NCBI GenBank assembly: GCA_963662575.1
Contig: OY759723.1
Coordinates: forward strand, 4,030,001 to 4,094,000
Origin: Bin5 sp963662575
GTDB taxonomy: Bacteria; Chloroflexota; Anaerolineae; Caldilineales; Caldilineaceae
Length of the DNA: 64,000 nt
Reading direction: 5' to 3'
Below are positions 8,401-16,941 of the stretch, piece after piece. The position numbers were made by a program, and so were the translations under genes. The notes below the pieces were generated by a model. The model was not told where the DNA came from and did not search any database. It saw only the letters and a list, made by a program, of their open reading frames with translations. The first letter of the stretch is position 1. Each line of letters opens with the position of its first letter.

Positions 8401-8637
8401 TAGCCTGGCAAGGTTTGAACAATATATAACATATATTTTACTAGAGAACACAGGAACTGTATGCCCCTACCCATCACACGCCAGCCAACCCGCCGCCGCC
8501 AGCCCAGTCAGCCGCCCAACCCGCCATATGCCCGCCGCGCCGCACTCTATACACCTTCCCGGACCCTTTATGTATCTGCCAGCCAAACGACAACATCGCA
8601 ATTCAACCGACAAGCACCCCAAGAAGCCTGTCCCCCA

Positions 8638-8815
8638 ATTCTCTCGTGATCTCTCGTATATCTCTCGCATTCTCTCGTACAACACTCATACCAGCGCCCC
8701 TGCACCAGCGCAGCCCCTCCCATCCCGAAGATCGCCAAATGTCCTGCAAACGCCGCTTAAGAAAGTTCGCTTCATTCTCTCGTCGATCTCTCGTGATCTC
8801 TTGTACATCTCTCAT
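8638..8815. repeat. Clusters of TCTCTCGT short repeats
   Basis: Near 8638-8685 the motif TCTCTCGT or TCTCTCGC appears four to five times with 4-6 base spacers (for example ATTCTCTCGTGATCTCTCGT). The pattern returns at 8771-8815 (TTCTCTCGTCGATCTCTCGT and decaying copies). About 85 bp of unrelated sequence separates the clusters. No coding potential is seen. Confidence 0.7.
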
Positions 8816-8885
8816 CCAACACCCATATCAACAGTCACGTCTCCACACCGACCTACTCCTATCATGGCCTCACGTGAGAAAGAGG

Positions 8886-8996
8886 TGTTCTTCGTGGCCC
8901 TCATCGACCAAAAAGATTTTCTTCGTGGCCCTTCGTGGCCCTTCGTGGACAAAAGAGAGGTTCTTTGTGGCCATTCGTGGACATAAACGGTGTTCT
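8886..8996. repeat. CTTCGTGGCC repeat cluster, related to the 1553-2207 array
   Basis: Seven or so copies of TTCGTGG or TTTGTGG variants, some directly adjacent (CTTCGTGGCCCTTCGTGGCC), ending in GTGGACAAA or GTGGACATAAA as in the large array. The GTTGCAGTTGCAGTT anchor of the large array is absent, so this is a relative with another spacer. Confidence 0.75.
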
Positions 8997-9144
8997 TCCG
9001 CCCTCCGCGGCTCACCCACCTCCAACTACTTTCCCGCCCAATCCTGTGGTAAGATTCCACCGCGTTCACGAATCCCCCATGTCACTATACCTATCAGACA
9101 ACCATCAACTGATTCAGTCCAACATTGCCAACCAGGAGTGTCCC

Positions 9145-10083
9145 GTGGAAAGCCAAACCTTGCGCTATCACGACGACGGCAGCATCGAACTCTTTGTCAC
9201 AGATATCAACGACCCAGCAGAGGGCGAAGTACAAGTAACCGGCGGCGCTTGCGGCATCTGTTCCTGGGATATTGTGACCGCCAAACTCGGCTCAGATATG
9301 ATTCCGATGGCCCCCCCAGGCCACGAAGGCGTCGGCTACGTGTCCAAGATCGGAGCCGGTGTAACAGGATTCAAAGAGGGGGACAGAGTAGCCGGCGGCG
9401 GCTTCGCCACCGTGCGCAACCTCGCCAGCGAACGCATCTACCCCATCCCCAATTCCAAACTCAGTGACGAACACTGGATCGTAGAACCGGTCGCCTGCGC
9501 AGTCACCGGCATCGACCAGACCAACCTGAAAGCCGGCGAGACCGTCGCCCTGATCGGTTGCGGCTTCATGGGCCAACTCCTTCTGCAAGGCCTGCTGCGC
9601 TCGCCAGTCGGGAATCTGATCGCCATCGACATCGTCGAAGACAGACTGGCGCTGGCCCGCCAGCAGGGCGCTCAGGAAACTATCAACCTTTCACAGCACG
9701 ACAGAGACGACCTCGCCGCAACCCTCAAGGCCCGCGACATCGACGTCGTCGTTGACGCCTCCGGCAGCCAGCCGGGTCTCGACTTGGCCGCCGACATCGT
9801 AAAGAGCGGCGGTCGCATCAATCTGTTCGGCTGGATCAAGGGACAGAACGCCTACTTCGACCCGACCAAGTGGCACTTGGGCGGATTCACAATCGTCAAC
9901 TCTGCGCCAGGCTCCAGGATCCGCAACACCTTCCCCCCGGCTATTCGTCTGATCAACGCCGGCATTTTCGATCTGCGGCCGCTCGTTACCCACACTTCAT
10001 CGCTGGGTGGGTACCCTTCCTTGATGGAAGAGATACTTGACGGTGACACATCCTACGTAAAAGGTGTAGTAACCTTGGGCTGA
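9145..10083 (+). CDS. Zinc-type alcohol/polyol dehydrogenase family oxidoreductase (MDR)
   Basis: About 312 aa from a GTG at 9145, chosen because AGGAG lies six bases upstream and the homologous region starts with ESQTLRYHDD; an in-frame ATG at 9079 lacks a ribosome site but is possible. The GroES-like domain has GACGIC and GHEGVG, giving the Cys and His-Glu ligands of the catalytic zinc; the four-Cys structural zinc loop is absent. The Rossmann part has IGCGFMGQ. It would oxidise a sugar or polyol alcohol with NAD(P). It leads a plus-strand series of sugar-modifying enzymes. Confidence 0.85.
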   Translation: MESQTLRYHDDGSIELFVTDINDPAEGEVQVTGGACGICSWDIVTAKLGSDMIPMAPPGHEGVGYVSKIGAGVTGFKEGDRVAGGGFATVRNLASERIYPIPNSKLSDEHWIVEPVACAVTGIDQTNLKAGETVALIGCGFMGQLLLQGLLRSPVGNLIAIDIVEDRLALARQQGAQETINLSQHDRDDLAATLKARDIDVVVDASGSQPGLDLAADIVKSGGRINLFGWIKGQNAYFDPTKWHLGGFTIVNSAPGSRIRNTFPPAIRLINAGIFDLRPLVTHTSSLGGYPSLMEEILDGDTSYVKGVVTLG

Positions 10084-10164
10084 TCCCCACCGCCGCCCGC
10101 CGCCTCGGTAGCGCCATTTCCAATGTCCAGCGACGCGTTCCTTGCGGTCCCAAGTGCGCTGCCA

Positions 10165-10192
10165 AGCGCCGCCGGTCTAATCTGGCGGCGCT
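10165..10192 (+). terminator. Strong GC hairpin after the dehydrogenase gene
   Basis: AGCGCCGCC (10165-10173) pairs perfectly with GGCGGCGCT (10184-10192) around a 10-nt loop. No U-run follows directly, only a pyrimidine-rich stretch (CCCATTCTTTCTT), so it may be a weak or factor-assisted terminator or an mRNA 3'-end stabiliser in the 279-bp gap before the isomerase gene. Confidence 0.5.
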
Positions 10193-10362
10193 GAATCTGT
10201 CCCATTCTTTCTTATGACGACATTTGTTCGAACTCACCAGAGAGAGTTTGCATTTTCCATCACTATTTCGTATGATCCCGATACTAACCATTTGTCCGGT
10301 AAGAATACATATCCCGTAGCCTCCTGCCCCGCCTACCAGATACCTAACAGGTAAACACAACT

Positions 10363-11205
10363 ATGCAACTGGGATTCAGTACATGGGGCATGCCCAACGT
10401 TCCCATCGATGCCATCGTTCGCCATCTTTCCAGCCTCGGTTTCGACGGCGTTGAGCTAACCGTTTTGTCCCACCACACAACCGCATTAGAGAAGCTGGGC
10501 GACGACGAGCGCCGCCGCATCCCCAATTTGCTGGCGGACAACAATCTACAGTTGCCCGCCATTGCCGGCCACGTCAGCCTCATGGACGAGGACAGTGCCA
10601 GCCATGCCGCCAACTTGGATCGCCTCAAGCAGACGATGGACTTGGCACTCGACTGGGCAACGGCAGATGGACCTCCTGCAATCGACACGACCGCCGGCGG
10701 CAGGCCTGAAGATTGGGATACCAAACTGGACCTGCTGGTCGAGCGCATTCAAGAGGCCGCGGCCTACGGCGAAAGCCAGGGCGTCACCATTGCCATTGAA
10801 CCGCATGTAGGCTCGATCATCGACACGCCTGATCGTATGTTAGAAGTCATCAAGCGTGTCGGTTCGGACGCAGTCGGTGTCAATTTCGACATCAGCCATT
10901 TCAACGTCATGGGAATTGGCATCGAAGAGTCGGTATCTGCAATGGCTCGCCACGCACGCCACACCCATGTCAAGGACGAGCGCGGCACCGTGCCCGACTT
11001 CGAGTTCCTCATACCAGGTGAAGGTGAATTCGATTACGTCACCTACCTGAAATCAATGCAGCGGCACGGCTACACCGGATTCATCACCGCTGAAATTAGC
11101 AACATGGTCCAGCGGCGCACCCCCTACTACCCGCTGGATGTCGCGACCCAGACCTATGATGTCTTGGCAAAGGCATTCACCGACGCCGGTATCGAACGGG
11201 GCTAA
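10363..11205 (+). CDS. Sugar phosphate isomerase/epimerase family TIM-barrel protein
   Basis: 280 aa, usual length for the AP-endonuclease-2 superfamily used by IolE/IolI/tagatose epimerases. The barrel ends show the metal-ligand pattern: IAIEPHVGS (Glu), VNFDISHFN (Asp, His), HTHVKDERG (His) and FITAEISN (Glu). The ATG at 10363 has AACAGG about 11 bases upstream. Likely isomerises, epimerises or dehydrates a keto-sugar or inositol derivative in the cytoplasm. Its neighbours (dehydrogenase, SDR, MocA) are the usual partners of such enzymes. Confidence 0.87.
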   Translation: MQLGFSTWGMPNVPIDAIVRHLSSLGFDGVELTVLSHHTTALEKLGDDERRRIPNLLADNNLQLPAIAGHVSLMDEDSASHAANLDRLKQTMDLALDWATADGPPAIDTTAGGRPEDWDTKLDLLVERIQEAAAYGESQGVTIAIEPHVGSIIDTPDRMLEVIKRVGSDAVGVNFDISHFNVMGIGIEESVSAMARHARHTHVKDERGTVPDFEFLIPGEGEFDYVTYLKSMQRHGYTGFITAEISNMVQRRTPYYPLDVATQTYDVLAKAFTDAGIERG

Positions 11206-11359
11206 ACCGACTGTCAAAGAGGCCAACTTTTCGCGTCGGCGGCTGCAGAAGAAAGCAAATCCTCCGGCTCACACCAATTCCACTTTCTTACCAACGAATC
11301 AGGCCTGAAGTAGAGGGTCCCATCATTACGTTGCGGCGAAAACGAACGAGGAGACAACT

Positions 11360-12127
11360 GTGTCAAGTGAGGTAAGTTTCGACCTGAACGGTAAAGTCAT
11401 GATCGTCACAGGCGCCGGCAAGGGCATCGGCAAGTCGATTGCCGAGACCGCCGCCCGCTACGGCGCAACCCTGGCCCTCGGCAGCCGCACGGTCAGCGAG
11501 AGTGAAGAGACCGCCGAGCAGTGCCGCGCCCACGGCGTCCAGGCCAAGGCTTGGCATCTCGACGTAACCGATTTGGCAAGCATCGACCGCTTTGTCAACC
11601 AAACATGGGACGCGTTCGGCCGCATCGACTCCGTCGTCAACAACGCAGGCTACAACAGCCCCAAGCCGGCCCTCGACTACACCGAAGACGAGTTCGACTT
11701 CATTTCCGACGTGAATTTCAAAGGCGCCTTCTTCATGTCTACGGCCTGCGCCCGCCGCATGATCGATGCCGGCATTGAAGGCAGCGTCATCGCCATCAGC
11801 TCGCAGGTCGGCGTGGTCGGCGGCCCATTGCGCTCGATCTATGCCTCAGCCAAGGGTGCAGTCGGCCAGATGACTCGGTCACTGGCCGTGGAGTGGGCCC
11901 CCCATGCCATCACCGTCAACGCCGTTGCGCCGACTTTCACGCGCACACCGCTCCTGGAACAAGCCATCAAGAACCCCGACTTCGCCAAGAATCTGGAAAA
12001 GATCCCGATGGGACGGATTGCTGAACCGCATGAAATCGCCGGCGCAGTTATCTACATGGCTTCCGATGCCGCCCGCATGGTGACAGGCCAGATTCTCGTA
12101 GTGGACGGTGGCTATACCGCGGTCTGA
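11360..12127 (+). CDS. Short-chain dehydrogenase/reductase (SDR), classical type
   Basis: 255 aa from a GTG start with GAGGAG seven bases upstream. TGAGKGIGKS binds NAD(P); NNAG, the catalytic Ser in ISSQVGVVGG and YASAKGAV (Tyr, Lys) are in place, and the C-terminus TGQILVVDGGYTAV is typical. It belongs with FabG/gluconate 5-dehydrogenase-like enzymes. Given the neighbours, oxidation or reduction of a sugar acid or polyol is more likely than fatty-acid synthesis. Confidence 0.9.
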   Translation: MSSEVSFDLNGKVMIVTGAGKGIGKSIAETAARYGATLALGSRTVSESEETAEQCRAHGVQAKAWHLDVTDLASIDRFVNQTWDAFGRIDSVVNNAGYNSPKPALDYTEDEFDFISDVNFKGAFFMSTACARRMIDAGIEGSVIAISSQVGVVGGPLRSIYASAKGAVGQMTRSLAVEWAPHAITVNAVAPTFTRTPLLEQAIKNPDFAKNLEKIPMGRIAEPHEIAGAVIYMASDAARMVTGQILVVDGGYTAV

Positions 12128-12171
12128 TTCGCACACGCATCAGTTCTTGTGAACGCTGCAAGTGTCAAGTG

Positions 12172-12183
12172 GTAATCGATTAC
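12172..12183. promoter_or_regulatory. Candidate LacI-family operator, GTAATCGATTAC
   Basis: A perfect 12-bp palindrome centred on CG, embedded as GGTAATCGATTACT, which fits the general LacI/GalR operator form (AANCGNTT core). It lies 60 bp upstream of the MocA gene at 12242, in a 114-bp spacer. No LacI-type regulator gene is in the window, so the link is inferred. Confidence 0.45.
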
Positions 12184-12241
12184 TCTGGCCGCCGAGGACC
12201 TGACTGGCCATTCCGAAACTTCATACTGCTCGGATTCGAAA

Positions 12242-13363
12242 ATGCCCAACAAGCTACGTGCTGCCGTAATAGGCACAGGCGGGATATCCGCCAATCACAT
12301 TCACGGCTATCTGGCCTGCGGTCGCTATGAAGTCGTCGCCTTGGCCGATCTGAGCGTTGAAGCAATGGCCGAAAAGAACGAACAGTTCGACATCGCTCCC
12401 ACTCACTACACTGACGGCCGCGAGATGATGGAAAAAGAGCGCCCCGATGTTGTCTCTATCTGCACCTGGCACAAAGGGCACGCTCCCTGGACCGCTGCCG
12501 CTGCCGCCTTCAAGCCGCAGGCGATCCTCTGCGAAAAACCAATGGCAGACTCCGTCGGCGCCGCCGAGCAGATGATAGTCGTCTGCCGGCGCAACGACGT
12601 GAAACTGGCGATCGGCCACCAGCGCCGCTTTCTTCCATCCTACACTTTGGCAAAAGAGCTCATAGGCTGCAACGCGATCGGAGACGTCAGCCTCATCCAG
12701 AGCATGGGTGGCGCCGGCCTCCCCAACTACAGCTCCCACCAGGCCGACATGTACCGCTACCTGTTGTCCGACGACGAGTGCGTCTGGGTGATGGGCAACA
12801 TCGAGCGCAAGACCGACCAGCACGAGCGCGCCACCCGTATCGAGGACCGCGCCATGGCAGTCTTCCAGTTCGCAAGAGGGCCCCGCGCCATGATCCTCAG
12901 CGATCTCGTCCCCAACTACTACCAGGGCGCGCAGATTTTCGGAAGCGAAGGCATGATCAGCATTACCACCGAATCGCTGGAAATACTGAATGCAAAGAGC
13001 GGCGGTCGCTGGGAAAGGCATGTGCCCGACGGCAAGTTCTACACGGTGGAGGAATTGGGCAGCCGTTTCGAGTGGCAGGAAGGCGCAGCAGCCCAGGCTG
13101 ATGAACTGGCGGACTGGGTCGAAGGCAATGTCGATGCCCACAGAGGGCAAGGCGAGCATGGCTACAAAGCCCTTCAGATGATCCACGCCGTTTACGAGTC
13201 GGCCCGCATGCACGAAAAAGTCGAGATGCCCCTGCAAACGCGGGTCAATCCCCTCGACCTGATGGTAGAATCAGGCCACTTGACGCCGCAGCGCCCTGGC
13301 AAGTACGATATACGCGCTGCCGCGCTACGAAACGAAAATATGGTTGACGATACGAGAAACTAA
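12242..13363 (+). CDS. Gfo/Idh/MocA family oxidoreductase
   Basis: 373 aa. The N-terminal Rossmann domain begins AVIGTGGISANHIHGY and the family motif CEKPMADS (Glu-Lys-Pro) is present near residues 98-105, followed by GHQRRF with the lysine-loop region. The C-terminal beta-sheet domain (PNYYQGAQIFGSEGMIS) is complete. Members oxidise or reduce inositol, glucose derivatives or other cyclic sugars with NAD(P). It sits between the SDR and the dioxygenase in the catabolic run, downstream of a candidate LacI operator. Confidence 0.9.
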   Translation: MPNKLRAAVIGTGGISANHIHGYLACGRYEVVALADLSVEAMAEKNEQFDIAPTHYTDGREMMEKERPDVVSICTWHKGHAPWTAAAAAFKPQAILCEKPMADSVGAAEQMIVVCRRNDVKLAIGHQRRFLPSYTLAKELIGCNAIGDVSLIQSMGGAGLPNYSSHQADMYRYLLSDDECVWVMGNIERKTDQHERATRIEDRAMAVFQFARGPRAMILSDLVPNYYQGAQIFGSEGMISITTESLEILNAKSGGRWERHVPDGKFYTVEELGSRFEWQEGAAAQADELADWVEGNVDAHRGQGEHGYKALQMIHAVYESARMHEKVEMPLQTRVNPLDLMVESGHLTPQRPGKYDIRAAALRNENMVDDTRN

Positions 13364-13426
13364 ACGCAGAACTAATTGTAATCATCCGTCTCTGTCCAAT
13401 GGGAATGCATACAGGAGGGCATGACC

Positions 13427-14395
13427 ATGAAACTCTCGGCCGAACAACTCGCGCATTTCGACGAATATGGCTATGTGATTGTCAGTGACGTCTTCAGTCC
13501 TGAAGAAGATATCGACCCCGTTATCGAAGAGTACAAGAGCGTTCTGGACAGCTTGGCCCGCGAACTCTTTGAGGCAGAGGAGATTTCTTCGCTCTACGAG
13601 GAACTTCCCTTTTCCGATCGACTGATCGCCATCTACCAGGAAAGCGGCAAAGTTCACGCCCAGTATTTCGACTTCTCGCTGCCCCAGGGCAATGTGAAAC
13701 CCGATACGCCCTTCTGGGCCGGCCCGGCAGTCTTCCGCATGTTGACGAACGAGAGCCTGCTGGACTCTGTCGAGTCGATCCTCGGCAGCGAAATCTATTC
13801 CAATCCGGTACAGCACGTCCGCCTCAAACCGCCGGAACACCTCACACCGAAGAACGAAGAGACCGGTCGCGTAATGTTGGGCAAGACGCCCGTCCATCAG
13901 GACCACGGCGTAGTCCGGCCCGAAGCAGACGAAACACAGATGCTGACCGTCTGGTTCTCGCTCATGGACGTAAACGTAGAGAACGGCTGCCTCTGCGTCT
14001 GGCCCGGCAGCCACAAGCGGGGACTGATCGACCACTGTCCAACAAATCTTGGGCTGTTAGTTCCTGGCAAACTGCTCAACGGCAAGGCAGTGCCAATGGT
14101 CATGAAGAAAGGCGATGCGCTCCTGATGCACAAGCAAACACTGCACGCCTCCTACTCCAACAACAGTGATTCAATCCGTTGGAGTTTCGACCTGCGCTAT
14201 AACCCTGTCGGACAGCCGACCGGCCGACCCGCCTTCCCAGGCTTCGTCGCCCGCAGCCGCGATTATCCCGAAACGGTCTTGACCGAGCCGGCCGACTGGG
14301 AAAAACTGTGGCGCGATACACGCGATTACATGGCAACGATTGAAGATGGCGGAAGCTTCAATCGCTGGACCAAGGACAACCCGGTTTGTGCCTAG
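13427..14395 (+). CDS. Phytanoyl-CoA dioxygenase (PhyH) family 2OG-Fe(II) oxygenase
   Basis: 322 aa. The iron-binding facial triad is visible: His157-x-Asp159 in VHQDHGVV and distal His240 in KQTLHASYSNNS, with an Arg (251 or 259) for 2-oxoglutarate. GCLCVWPGSHK is the usual PhyH loop. Two ATGs compete; 13427 is preferred because AGGAGG is eight bases upstream, while the ATG at 13421 is only two bases from it. It would hydroxylate an unactivated carbon of a small substrate. Placement between two MocA oxidoreductases suggests oxidation of a modified sugar or osmolyte (inference). Confidence 0.88.
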   Translation: MKLSAEQLAHFDEYGYVIVSDVFSPEEDIDPVIEEYKSVLDSLARELFEAEEISSLYEELPFSDRLIAIYQESGKVHAQYFDFSLPQGNVKPDTPFWAGPAVFRMLTNESLLDSVESILGSEIYSNPVQHVRLKPPEHLTPKNEETGRVMLGKTPVHQDHGVVRPEADETQMLTVWFSLMDVNVENGCLCVWPGSHKRGLIDHCPTNLGLLVPGKLLNGKAVPMVMKKGDALLMHKQTLHASYSNNSDSIRWSFDLRYNPVGQPTGRPAFPGFVARSRDYPETVLTEPADWEKLWRDTRDYMATIEDGGSFNRWTKDNPVCA

Positions 14396-14464
14396 CCTAA
14401 GAACTTAGGCGGCATGCGGGAACTCTTCAAACTCATTTGATTCCACCAATAATGGGGTCAGGAA

Positions 14465-15487
14465 ATGGCCACCGGATCAGACGCGCCACCTCTCATAATG
14501 GCCCAATACGGCACCAAGCACGGGCACGCCGCCGGCAAATTGGAGGCAATGCAGGACTCGCCTGACGTCCAGGTAGTAGGCGTCTTTGAACCAGACGCGG
14601 AACGCCGCGCCGAATTGGAAGGAACATCCGGCCCGTTCAGCAATGTGCGCTGGTTTGACTCGGAAGACGAACTCCTTTCCGACACCTCTATCGTTGCCGT
14701 TTCTTCAGAAGGCAAGAACGCCGAAAGCCTCCCCCAGACCGAAGCCCTTGTCGACGCCGGCCTGCATGTTTGGTACGACAAACCGGCCGGTGAGGATTGG
14801 GCCGGCTGGCAAAGAGTGATGGGAAAAGCCCAGGACAAAGGGCTGCTCATCCAGATGGGTTACATGTTCCGCTACCAGAACGGCTTCTGCCAGATCGCCA
14901 ATTGGGTGCATGGCGGCCTCCTGGGCGACGTGTATTGTACCCGCGCCCACATGTCCACCAGCGTAACTGCCGAATCCCGCGAGGCCCTTGCAGTCCATCA
15001 GGGAGGTATCTTCTTCGATCTGGGCGGCCATATGCTCGACCAGGTCCTATGGCTGATGGGCCGACCGACCCGAACAACCAGTTTTCTCCGCACAGACGGC
15101 GTAGAAGGTCCAAGCTGCGCCGACAACACGCTCGGCGTTCTTGAGTTCGAGAGAGGACTGGCCTTCGTCGATATTGCCGCGATGGAGCCCAAACCGATGG
15201 CCCGGCGCTTTGAAGTCTACGGCACAAAAGGCAGCGCCATCCTGCTCGAACCCTTCGAACCGCCATACGCTATTCGTTTGTGCCTGGAAGAGCCTGCCGA
15301 GGGCTATGAGGCCGGAGCCCAGACTATCCCTGTTCCGACCCAGAGTCGCCAGCAAACTTACGAAGAGGAGTTGGTCGCCTTTGTGGCAACTTTACGCGGC
15401 CAACAACCGCCGGATCGCTCTCCTGAACACGAGCTCCTCGTGCAAGAGACGCTCTTGCGTTTGACAGGTAGAATCGCTGACGCGTAG
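14465..15487 (+). CDS. Gfo/Idh/MocA family oxidoreductase (second copy)
   Basis: 340 aa. The N-terminus (APPLIMAQYGTKHGHA) is a divergent Rossmann start seen in a MocA subgroup; WYDKPAGEDW replaces the common EKP motif, keeping Lys-Pro. The C-terminal domain includes FFDLGGHMLDQVLWLMG and FEVYGTKGSAIL. It is only moderately like the copy at 12242, so the two probably act on different intermediates. It ends the plus-strand run and faces the exporter gene convergently. Confidence 0.87.
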   Translation: MATGSDAPPLIMAQYGTKHGHAAGKLEAMQDSPDVQVVGVFEPDAERRAELEGTSGPFSNVRWFDSEDELLSDTSIVAVSSEGKNAESLPQTEALVDAGLHVWYDKPAGEDWAGWQRVMGKAQDKGLLIQMGYMFRYQNGFCQIANWVHGGLLGDVYCTRAHMSTSVTAESREALAVHQGGIFFDLGGHMLDQVLWLMGRPTRTTSFLRTDGVEGPSCADNTLGVLEFERGLAFVDIAAMEPKPMARRFEVYGTKGSAILLEPFEPPYAIRLCLEEPAEGYEAGAQTIPVPTQSRQQTYEEELVAFVATLRGQQPPDRSPEHELLVQETLLRLTGRIADA

Positions 15488-15553
15488 CTGGCTGCTTCCA
15501 CCTCTACAGCATCCACAACCACCTGACAATCGGCGGCTGCCGGCCGCTCGCTC

Positions 15554-16912
15554 TTACGCCCGCGCGTGGCGCAGTCGAATCGACAGGTATACTCGCCGCG
15601 AGCGCCGCCAAAGCCAGAGATTGCGCACAATCGAACCGAAGTTGTAAGCCACCACCGCGATATAGACGCCCGAAACGCCGCAAAGAAATGCACTGCCGGT
15701 CCCGGCAAGGCAAGGCCTCCCGCCCCATAAGCTCCCCAGGATCAGGAGAATAGTCACCACTGTCAGAGAAAGCGAGTCCGCCTCGGTGATGCTCCGCGTC
15801 CGCTGACTGTTGATCAGCGTCCCTTGAAACAAGCTCGAAAGTGTCGTCAGCGCTGGCAATGGAATGATCAGCCAGAGGGTTGTCTTTGCCTGCTGCAAGA
15901 GCTCCGGCGGCAGCGCGGCGATCCGCACAAACCAGTAGTCCCCAAATGGTGTGACCGCCATCACCAACGGGACCGCTGCCAGCAACAAACCCAGCTTCCA
16001 GGTGAACTGTCGCAGAACCTCAATCGAGCCAGGCCGATCCAGCAACACAATGACCGACTCAACAAATGCAAAAGCCGCGCTGTTGGTCATTATCAACACG
16101 CCAAAAAGTACCGGCCAGAGTGCGAGCGACCCCAGCGAATCTGGCATGCGGCTGAGGCTGGCGCTGACGAGAGGTTGAAGCAGAATCTGCATGAAGGTCG
16201 TCAGCACCAGTGGCAAGTAGAGGCGAATAAACCGATTCCAGGTCAGAGGCGGGGCGCCCGGAACTACCGACAGCAGGTTCTTGCGCACTACCGGTCTTAC
16301 TCGTAGAGTGGCATAGATGGCTTCAAATACTACCCCTACTGAAATTGTGGTACTTGCAATGATGAGGCCGTTCCATGGGGACAACAAGAAGAGTCCAACA
16401 GCCAGCACCACCTCAAGTATGAGCCGAAGCACCGTGCCAAGCGACACCGCGCGGGTCTGGTCGCAGCGTATCAGAACCCCATATTGGAAGCGCCGCAGAG
16501 CAAGGCTCGGGATAAAAGGGAGCATGATTCGGACACCGCTGCGGACAGGCTCAGCAAGCTCCGCCGGCGCTGAAATCAGCCCTAGCACGACAAAATCAAA
16601 GAGTGGTGTAAACGCGAGCAGCAAGTGAACGGAAGTCAGGCCAACGCATAGCCAGAGCATGTACCCCCTGCCCCGCCTGTAAGACTCTCTATCTCTACTA
16701 AGAGCCGTCGAGGCCGCCAGCATCGAAATGGACGGTGCGGACAGAACGAGGACCAGCGAGAACGCCAACCCCCAGGCCGCCAACTGCTCCTTGGGATCAA
16801 CGCTTCGAGCCACAACCGCCGCCAGTATCGGCTGTTCCACGGTAATCATGAACCAGCTCAGCGCCAGCGGCCACCAGGTCTTGAGGATGCCTCGTGTGGA
16901 AAGTTGGGGCAC
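15554..16912 (-). CDS. MATE/MOP-superfamily-like polytopic membrane transporter
   Basis: 452 aa with about twelve hydrophobic segments spread over two halves, as in MATE or ANKH-like exporters and polysaccharide flippases. An early segment has WWPLALSWFMITVEQP, and the middle has the polar loop RFQYGVLIRCDQTRAVS. No motif fixes the substrate. It starts at 16912, 29 bp after the end of the dehydrogenase at 16942 on the same strand, so they form a pair. The C-terminal tail is strongly basic (RRSRRVYLSIRLRHARA). Family level is fairly sure, function is not. Confidence 0.7.
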   Translation of the reverse strand: MPQLSTRGILKTWWPLALSWFMITVEQPILAAVVARSVDPKEQLAAWGLAFSLVLVLSAPSISMLAASTALSRDRESYRRGRGYMLWLCVGLTSVHLLLAFTPLFDFVVLGLISAPAELAEPVRSGVRIMLPFIPSLALRRFQYGVLIRCDQTRAVSLGTVLRLILEVVLAVGLFLLSPWNGLIIASTTISVGVVFEAIYATLRVRPVVRKNLLSVVPGAPPLTWNRFIRLYLPLVLTTFMQILLQPLVSASLSRMPDSLGSLALWPVLFGVLIMTNSAAFAFVESVIVLLDRPGSIEVLRQFTWKLGLLLAAVPLVMAVTPFGDYWFVRIAALPPELLQQAKTTLWLIIPLPALTTLSSLFQGTLINSQRTRSITEADSLSLTVVTILLILGSLWGGRPCLAGTGSAFLCGVSGVYIAVVAYNFGSIVRNLWLWRRSRRVYLSIRLRHARA

Positions 16913-16941
16913 AAGAGTAAATTCTCAGTTTGCGGTTTCTG

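Larger units (their letters stand above)
8401..9144. other. Gene-free, repeat-bearing spacer
   Basis: No credible gene. It opens with a very AT-rich patch (8415-8440, ATATATAACATATAT) unlike the GC-rich surroundings, possibly a promoter or a transcription end. It then has two clusters of CTCTCG-type short repeats (8638-8685 and 8771-8815) and a CTTCGTGG cluster (8886-8996). The promoter for the plus-strand catabolic run starting at 9145 should be here, but no convincing pair of hexamers was found. Confidence 0.55.

Noticed and set aside
8461..8649. 62-codon Pro/Arg/Gln-rich frame after an AT-rich patch
   Set aside because: No Shine-Dalgarno, low complexity, and it runs into the TCTCTCGT repeats.
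14395..14410. 16-bp palindrome GCCTAAGAACTTAGGC at a gene end as terminator
   Set aside because: The loop would be only two bases and no U-run follows; possibly chance.
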